Positions 58,359 through 64,000 of a stretch of 64,000 nucleotides of DNA are shown one piece after another. This DNA is from Acuticoccus sp963704595. GTDB lineage: Bacteria > Pseudomonadota > Alphaproteobacteria > Rhizobiales > Amorphaceae. Every line of letters starts with the position of its first letter. The first letter of the stretch is position 1. The position numbers were made by a program, and so were the translations under genes. Location: positions 1,116,001 to 1,180,000 of the forward strand of contig OY969922.1 of assembly GCA_963704595.1 (NCBI GenBank), written 5' to 3'. Below the pieces are notes generated by a model. The model did no database searches, was not told where the DNA came from, and was given only the letters and a program-made list of their open reading frames with translations.

Positions 58359-59749
58359 TCGCGGTCGAGACATATGCGGGCAAGCGGGTTGCCGTCGTCG
58401 GCCTCGCGGGCTCGGGGCTCGTCTCCGCCCACGCCCTCGCGGCGGGCGGCGCCGAGATCCTGTGCTACGACGACACGCGCGAACGGGTCGACGCCGCCAA
58501 CGACGCGGGCCTGCCGACCGGCGACCTCCGCGTCGCCGACTTCGCGGCGTTCGACGCGCTTCTCCTGTCGCCGGGCATCCCGCTGACCCACCCCGTGCCG
58601 CACTGGTCGGTCGAGCGGGCAGGGGAGGCGGGCATCCCCGTCATCGGCGACGTCGAGCTCTTCGACGGCGAGCGCCGCGCACGGCTTCCCGGCTTGTCGC
58701 TGGCCGCGATCACCGGCACCAACGGCAAGTCGACCACCACGGCGCTGCTGGGGCACATCCTCGGCGCGCTGGGGCTGGGCGCGCAGGTCGGCGGCAACAT
58801 CGGCCGCCCGGTGCTCGACCTCGACCCCGCGCCCGGCATCGCGGTGGTGGAGTGCTCCTCCTACCAGATCGACCTCGCGCCGAACCTCACGCCCGACGTC
58901 GGCGCGTTCCTCAACCTCTCGCCCGACCACATCGACCGCCACGGCACGTTCGAGCACTACGCCGAGGTGAAGACCCGGCTCGTCGCGAACAGCCGGCAGA
59001 CCGTGATCGGCGTCGGCGACGCACACACCGCCGCCATCGCAGATACGCTGGAGGGGGCCGGCAAGCCGGTCCGCCGGATCGGCGTGTTCGGCACCATCGA
59101 GGACGCGGCTGGCGCCCTCGGCCGGGCCGGTGTCGCCTCGGTCGGCGACGAACTCTTCGTCCTCAACGACGGCAATGCGCTTCGCGTCGGCACGCGCGCC
59201 GGCATCGGCTCCCTGCGCGGGGCGCACAACGGCGAGAACGCCGCGGCCGCCGTCGCGATGGCGATGGCGCTCGGCGTGGATGCCGAGGCGGCCGCGTCTC
59301 ATCTTTCGAGTTTCCCGGGGCTGGTGCACCGGATGGAAGAGGTCGGCCGCCGCGCCGGCGTCCTCTTCGTCAACGATTCCAAGGCGACCAACGCGCAGTC
59401 CGCCCGGCAGGCGCTGGCGAGCTTCGAGCGCATCCACTGGATCGCGGGTGGCGTCCCGAAGGCGGGCGGCATCACCGAGCTCGGCGACCTGTTCGGCCGG
59501 CTGAGCCGCGCCTACCTGATCGGCGAGGCCGCCGAGGACTTTGCCGCGACCCTGTCCGGCAAGGTCCCCGCCGAGACTTACGCAGGCCTCGAGCAGGCCC
59601 TCGACGCCGCGATCGCCGCCAGCACTGCCGGCGAGGTCGTGCTCCTGTCGCCGGCCTGCGCGAGCTTCGACCAGTTCCGCTCCTTCGAGCACCGTGGCGA
59701 CGTCTTCCGCGCCCTCGTCAAAGAGCGAATGGAGGCCGCCGATGCGTGA
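58355..59749 (+). CDS. murD: UDP-MurNAc-L-Ala-D-Glu ligase MurD
   Basis: 464-residue ligase that adds D-glutamate. N-terminal VAVVGLAGSGLVSA, Walker A GTNGKSTTTALLG, NLSPDHIDRHG and FVNDSKATNAQS are conserved. The only sensible start is TTG 58355, whose last two bases are the first two of the mraY stop; there is no ATG or GTG nearby in frame. A 62-base gap separates it from ftsW. Confidence 0.95.
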   Translation: MIAVETYAGKRVAVVGLAGSGLVSAHALAAGGAEILCYDDTRERVDAANDAGLPTGDLRVADFAAFDALLLSPGIPLTHPVPHWSVERAGEAGIPVIGDVELFDGERRARLPGLSLAAITGTNGKSTTTALLGHILGALGLGAQVGGNIGRPVLDLDPAPGIAVVECSSYQIDLAPNLTPDVGAFLNLSPDHIDRHGTFEHYAEVKTRLVANSRQTVIGVGDAHTAAIADTLEGAGKPVRRIGVFGTIEDAAGALGRAGVASVGDELFVLNDGNALRVGTRAGIGSLRGAHNGENAAAAVAMAMALGVDAEAAASHLSSFPGLVHRMEEVGRRAGVLFVNDSKATNAQSARQALASFERIHWIAGGVPKAGGITELGDLFGRLSRAYLIGEAAEDFAATLSGKVPAETYAGLEQALDAAIAASTAGEVVLLSPACASFDQFRSFEHRGDVFRALVKERMEAADA

Positions 59750-59811
59750 TGCCGGAGCGTCCACAACAAGGCACGGCCCGTCCGGGCCGCGGCCGGCCGA
59801 GGGAGCCCACT

Positions 59812-60960
59812 ATGGTTAGTCGCGCAGAGAACACCGAGTTCGCCCGCTGGTGGTGGACGGTCGACCGCGTGCTCCTGATCTCGCTGCTGGCCCTCATGGG
59901 CCTCGGCCTGCTCCTGTCGTTCGCCGCCTCGCCGCCGGTCGCGGAGAAGCTGGGTCTCAACAGCTACCATTTCGTTCTGCGGCACGTCCTGTTCGTGATC
60001 CCGGCGGTGATCCTCCTCGTCTCCCTGTCGTTCCTGACGCCGCGTCAGGTCCGCCGCGCGGCGCTGGTGATCTTTATCCTGTCGCTGGCCGGGATCATCC
60101 TCACCCTCTTCGCAGGCGTGGAGGTGAAGGGCTCGCGGCGGTGGATCTCGATCGCCGGCTTCTCCCTGCAGCCGGCCGAGTTCATCAAGCCCGCATTCGT
60201 CGTGCTGACGGCATTCCTGTTCGCGGAAGGCAGCCGCCGGGCGGACCTGCCGGGCCGGCTCCTCGCGCTCTTCCTGCTCGCCATCGTGATCGCGCCGCTG
60301 GTCGCACAGCCCGACTTCGGGCAGGCGATGCTGATCGCCATCACCTGGAGCGCGATGATCTTTCTCGCCGGCCTCCAGTGGCGCTGGGTGTTCGCGCTCG
60401 GCGGCATCGGCTTCGGCGGCATCGTGTCCGCATACTTCTACCTCCCCCACGTCACCTCGCGCATCAATGCGTTCTTCGACCCGGAGGCGGACGCCAACTA
60501 CCAGGTCAACCGCTCGATCGAATCCTTCATGCGCGGCGGCTGGTTCGGCGAGGGCGCGGGCGAGGGCATCGTCAAGCGCCGCCTGCCGGACAGCCACACC
60601 GACTTCGTGTTCGCCGTCACCGCCGAGGAGTTCGGTATCATCGCCTGCGGCCTGATCCTCGCGCTGTTCGCCGTGATCGTCCTGCGCGGGCTGTCGCACG
60701 CCTTCAAGGAAACCGACGAGTTCGTCCGCCTCGCCCTGTCCGGGTTGATGCTCCTCTTCGGCGGTCAGGCCTTCATCAACATGGCCGTGAACCTCCAGCT
60801 GATGCCGGCCAAGGGCATGACGCTGCCGTTCCTCTCCTACGGCGGCTCGTCGCTGCTCGCGGTCGCGCTCACGATGGGCTTCGCGCTGGCGCTGGCACGG
60901 CGCCGTCCGGGCCGGGTCCGCTTCACGGCGCCGCGGTCAACGCGCGAGGCGTTCGCGTGA
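59812..60960 (+). CDS. ftsW: Septal peptidoglycan polymerase FtsW
   Basis: 382-residue SEDS glycosyltransferase with about ten helices. KGSRRWISIAGFSLQPAEFI and MNLGLMPAKGMTLPF-type sequence (here NLQLMPAKGMTLPFLSYGGS) are the family signatures; the catalytic Asp region follows DSHTDFVFAV. ATG 59812 follows GAGGGAG. The stop overlaps murG (GTGA). Confidence 0.96.
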   Translation: MVSRAENTEFARWWWTVDRVLLISLLALMGLGLLLSFAASPPVAEKLGLNSYHFVLRHVLFVIPAVILLVSLSFLTPRQVRRAALVIFILSLAGIILTLFAGVEVKGSRRWISIAGFSLQPAEFIKPAFVVLTAFLFAEGSRRADLPGRLLALFLLAIVIAPLVAQPDFGQAMLIAITWSAMIFLAGLQWRWVFALGGIGFGGIVSAYFYLPHVTSRINAFFDPEADANYQVNRSIESFMRGGWFGEGAGEGIVKRRLPDSHTDFVFAVTAEEFGIIACGLILALFAVIVLRGLSHAFKETDEFVRLALSGLMLLFGGQAFINMAVNLQLMPAKGMTLPFLSYGGSSLLAVALTMGFALALARRRPGRVRFTAPRSTREAFA

Positions 60961-62027
60961 GGGCACTTCTGGCAGCAGGCGGCACCGGCGGGCACCTCTT
61001 CCCCGCCGAGGCGATCGCAGCCGTCCTCACCGCGCGAGGCCACTCCGTCGCGCTGATGACAGACGCGCGCGCGAAGACGCTGGTCGCGAACTTCCCGGCC
61101 GAGCGGGTGGATTTCCTGCCCGCCGCCACGCCGCGGGTGAAGAACCCGGTCGCGGCGGCGAAGGCGGTCTTCGTGCTCGGCGGTGCGGTCCTCAAGGCGC
61201 GGCGCCTCATCAAGGCATTCCGGCCGGACGTCGTGATCGGTTTCGGCGGCTACCCGACCATTCCGCCGCTGAAGGCCGCGCAGACGCTGGGGCTCGCCAC
61301 CGTCGTCCACGAGGCGAACGCCGTCCCCGGCAAGGCGAACCGCTTCCTCGCCAGGGGCGCCACGATCTTCACGGCATTTCCCGAGACGCCGGGCTTCGGC
61401 AAACCGACGACCTTCGTCGGGATGCCGGTGCGCGCGGCGGTGAAGGCGGCGGCGCGGCCCTACGAGGCGCCCGGCGACACGCTGCGGCTTCTGGTGTTCG
61501 GCGGCAGCCAGGGCGCGCGCATCTTCGCGGACATCGTGCCCCCGGCGCTCGCAGCGCTGGCGCCGGAGGAACGCGCCCGGCTCAACGTCACGCAGCAGTG
61601 CCGGCCGGAGGACATCGAGCGCACCCGCGCGGCCTACGCGGCGGCTGGCATCGCGGCGGAGCTCGCGCCCTTCTTCACCGATCTGCCGCAGCGGATGGCG
61701 GACGCGCACCTCGTCGTCTGCCGCTCCGGCGCGTCGACCGTCGCCGAGCTCGCGGTGATCGGCCGGCCGTCGCTGCTGGTGCCGCTTCCCGGCGCGCTCG
61801 ACCAGGACCAGGCGCACAACGCCGAGGCGCTGGCGTCCGCCGGTGGCGCCGTCGCCGTCCTCCAACCCGAATTCACATCAGAGCGGCTGACCGCCGAACT
61901 CCAGAAGCTCCTCGCTGCACCGGGCTGGCTGGCCGAGGCGGCGGATGCGGCGAAGGGCTTCGGCCGGCCGGACGCCGCCGAGCGGTTCGCGGACGCTGCA
62001 GAAAAGGTCGCGGAGGCCAAGCGATGA
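60957..62027 (+). CDS. murG: Lipid II synthase MurG
   Basis: 356-residue GT28 transferase adding GlcNAc to lipid I. GTG 60957 gives MRALLAAGGTGGHLFPAEAI, the canonical membrane-facing opening; GFGGYPTIPP, VFGGSQGARIF and the donor-site CRSGASTVAELAVIG are intact. It is coupled to ftsW and murC by four-base overlaps. Confidence 0.96.
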   Translation: MRALLAAGGTGGHLFPAEAIAAVLTARGHSVALMTDARAKTLVANFPAERVDFLPAATPRVKNPVAAAKAVFVLGGAVLKARRLIKAFRPDVVIGFGGYPTIPPLKAAQTLGLATVVHEANAVPGKANRFLARGATIFTAFPETPGFGKPTTFVGMPVRAAVKAAARPYEAPGDTLRLLVFGGSQGARIFADIVPPALAALAPEERARLNVTQQCRPEDIERTRAAYAAAGIAAELAPFFTDLPQRMADAHLVVCRSGASTVAELAVIGRPSLLVPLPGALDQDQAHNAEALASAGGAVAVLQPEFTSERLTAELQKLLAAPGWLAEAADAAKGFGRPDAAERFADAAEKVAEAKR

Positions 62028-63430
62028 CCCCCACCATGAAGATGACCGCCGCCATCGGCCCGGTCCATTTCGTCGGCATCGGCGGGATCGGCATGTCCGG
62101 CATCGCGGAGGTCCTCCACAACCTCGGCTACACCGTGCAGGGCTCCGACATCGCCGAGAGCCCCAACGTCCTGCGCCTGCGCGACAAGGGCATCGAGGTC
62201 GCCATCGGCCATGCGGCCGAGAACATCGCCGGCGCCACGGTGCTGGTGGTCTCCTCCGCGGTGAAGAAGGACAACCCGGAGCTGATGGCGGCGCGCGCCC
62301 GGCTCCTCCCCATCGTCCGCCGCGCGGAAATGCTGGGCGAGCTGATGCGCCTCAAGCAGGCGATCGCCGTCGGCGGCACCCACGGCAAGACGACGACCAC
62401 CTCGCTGGTGGCAACGCTGCTGGAGGCGGGCGGGCTCGATCCCACGGTCATCAACGGCGGCATCATCAACGCCTACGGCACCAACGCCCGGCTCGGCGCG
62501 GGCGACTGGCTGGTCGCGGAGGCCGACGAGAGCGACGGCACCTTCGTCAAGCTCCCGGCCGACATCGCCATCGTCACCAACATCGACCCCGAGCACCTCG
62601 ACCACTACGGCACGTTCGACAGGGCGCGCGACGCGTTCAAGCAGTTCGTCGAGAACGTGCCGTTCTACGGCTTCGCGGTGATGTGCCTCGACCATCCTGA
62701 AGTGCAGGCGATGGTCGGCCGCATCGAGGACCGCCGGATCATCACCTACGGCGCCAATCCGCAGGCGGACGTGCGCTTCATGAACGTGCGGCCCGGCACG
62801 CGCACCGTGTTCGACGTGCGCATCACCGACCGCGTGACCGGCGAGGTCCGTCTCCTCGAGGGCCTGTCGCTCCCGATGCCCGGCATCCACAACGTGTCCA
62901 ACGCCACCGCCGCCGTTGCGGTGGCGGACCGGCTTGGCATCGACCATGCCGCCATCGTGAAGGGGCTCGACGCCTTCCGCGGCGTGAAACGGCGGTTCAC
63001 CCACGTCGGCGACTGGAACGGCGTCGCGATCTTCGACGACTACGCGCACCATCCGGTCGAGATCCGCGCCGTGCTCGCAGCCGCACGCGAGGCGGCGGAG
63101 GGCAAGGTGATCGCCGTGGTCCAGCCGCATCGCTACACCCGCCTTCACGCGCTGTTCGACGAGTTCTGCACCTGCTTCAACGACGCCGACACGGTGATCG
63201 TGACCGACGTCTACCCCGCCGGCGAAAGCCCGATCGCGGGCGCGCAGCGGGACGATCTGGTCGCGGGCCTCGCCGCACGCGGCCACCGCAACGCGCTGGC
63301 GCTGCCTGACCGGGAAAGCCTCGCCGCAACCGTGCGCGAGCACGCCGAACCCGGCGACATCGTCGTCTGCCTCGGTGCGGGCTCGATCACCCGCTGGGCC
63401 GAGCTGCTCCCCGCAGAGCTTGCCCAATGA
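62024..63430 (+). CDS. murC: UDP-MurNAc L-alanine ligase MurC
   Basis: 468-residue ligase adding the first stem residue. HFVGIGGIGMSGIAEVL is the N-terminal signature, Walker A is GTHGKTTTTSLVA and FDDYAHHPVEI is the C-terminal motif. ATG 62024 overlaps the murG stop. It is followed by murB with the same four-base overlap. Confidence 0.97.
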   Translation: MTPTMKMTAAIGPVHFVGIGGIGMSGIAEVLHNLGYTVQGSDIAESPNVLRLRDKGIEVAIGHAAENIAGATVLVVSSAVKKDNPELMAARARLLPIVRRAEMLGELMRLKQAIAVGGTHGKTTTTSLVATLLEAGGLDPTVINGGIINAYGTNARLGAGDWLVAEADESDGTFVKLPADIAIVTNIDPEHLDHYGTFDRARDAFKQFVENVPFYGFAVMCLDHPEVQAMVGRIEDRRIITYGANPQADVRFMNVRPGTRTVFDVRITDRVTGEVRLLEGLSLPMPGIHNVSNATAAVAVADRLGIDHAAIVKGLDAFRGVKRRFTHVGDWNGVAIFDDYAHHPVEIRAVLAAAREAAEGKVIAVVQPHRYTRLHALFDEFCTCFNDADTVIVTDVYPAGESPIAGAQRDDLVAGLAARGHRNALALPDRESLAATVREHAEPGDIVVCLGAGSITRWAELLPAELAQ

Positions 63431-64000
63431 GCCTTGCCGCAACCCTCAAGGGCGCCGTCCGCGGCCGCCTTCTCGAGAACGAGCCGCTGGCGCCGTTCAC
63501 CTGGTTCCGCGTCGGCGGGCCGGCGGACCTCCTGTTCACGCCGGCTGACGAGGCCGACCTTGCCGCCTTCATGAAGGCGCTGCCGGCGGACGTGCCGGTG
63601 ACGGTGCTGGGCCTTGCCTCCAACACGCTGGTGCGTGACGGCGGGGTCGAGGGCGTCGTCATCCGCCTTTCGCCCAAGGGGTTCGGGTCGTCCCGCGCGG
63701 AGGGCAACCGGATCACCGTCGGCGCGGCGCTGCCGGACGTGAAGGCGGCGCGCGCCGCCGCCGACGAATCGCTCACCGGCCTCGAATTCTTCCGCGGGAT
63801 CCCGGGCGCGATCGGCGGGGCCCTGCGCATGAACGCCGGCGCCTACGGCGGCGAGACGAAAGACCGTCTGGTCTCGGCCCGCGCCGTCGACCGCAGGGGT
63901 GAGATCCACACGCTGACCAACGCCGATTTCGGCTTCTCCTACCGCCACTCGTCCGTCCCGGCGGACTTCATCTTCACCGAGGCGACGTTCGAGGCAGAGC
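63427..64000 (+). CDS. murB: UDP-N-acetylenolpyruvoylglucosamine reductase MurB (3' partial)
   Basis: The frame from ATG 63427 is open to the window end (191 codons). It reads MSLAATLKGAVRGRL, then TWFRVGGPADLLFTP, LGLASNTLVRDGGVEG and EFFRGIPGAIGGALRMNAGA, the FAD-binding signatures of MurB, and FSYRHSSVP. MurB reduces the enolpyruvyl group to make UDP-MurNAc. About 110 C-terminal residues lie beyond the window. It closes the visible dcw cluster; ddl, ftsQ, ftsA and ftsZ are expected further on. Confidence 0.94.
   Translation, partial: MSLAATLKGAVRGRLLENEPLAPFTWFRVGGPADLLFTPADEADLAAFMKALPADVPVTVLGLASNTLVRDGGVEGVVIRLSPKGFGSSRAEGNRITVGAALPDVKAARAAADESLTGLEFFRGIPGAIGGALRMNAGAYGGETKDRLVSARAVDRRGEIHTLTNADFGFSYRHSSVPADFIFTEATFEAE

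Overview
The window is GC-rich chromosomal DNA from an alphaproteobacterium, most likely of the order Hyphomicrobiales (Rhizobiales). The basis is the Porin_2-type outer-membrane porin, the TIGR02186/TauE pair, DUF1127 and DUF1223 proteins, an alphaproteobacterial type A RNase P RNA, heavy GTG/TTG start use and the division/cell-wall gene order. I cannot name the genus. There are no insertion sequences, prophage genes or CRISPR arrays.

Layout. (1) 1-13497: alpha-glucan and trehalose block: treS-maltokinase fusion (5' end outside the window), glgB, glgX, treZ, malQ, treY. It interconverts glycogen, maltose-1-phosphate and trehalose. (2) 13862-15236: a porin with its own terminator. (3) 15462-20254: a complete Dpp/Opp-type ABC importer with a fused double ATPase. 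(4) 20315-29125: a second Dpp/Opp-type importer carrying a META-domain protein gene, running into a phosphonate-linked FAD oxidoreductase (TIGR03364-like) and phosphonoacetaldehyde hydrolase (phnX). (5) 30471-35579: an overlapping kaiC-kaiB-hybrid histidine kinase operon, a KaiA-less clock-like module and the most interesting system here. (6) 35724-48615: tRNA-Gln, ccmC-ccmD-ccmG, NUDIX, DUF1223, a Crp/Fnr regulator, a glycosyltransferase, glycerate kinase, TIGR02186/TauE, and an aminotransferase. (7) 48906-50574: rnpB and a lone flagellin gene. (8) 51044-64000: the dcw cluster mraZ-rsmH-ftsL-ftsI-murE-murF-mraY-murD-ftsW-murG-murC-murB (murB cut by the window end), preceded by evenly spaced MraZ-box repeats.

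Quality caveat. Seven otherwise well-conserved genes (treY, porin, first binding protein, one permease, a glycosyltransferase, glycerate kinase, ftsI) are interrupted by at least ten small frame changes. ftsI, normally essential, has three that together restore the frame. Nine of the ten shift the frame in the same direction. Single-base sequencing or assembly indels are the simplest explanation, so these entries are given as frameshifted genes spanning the full reconstructed coding region.
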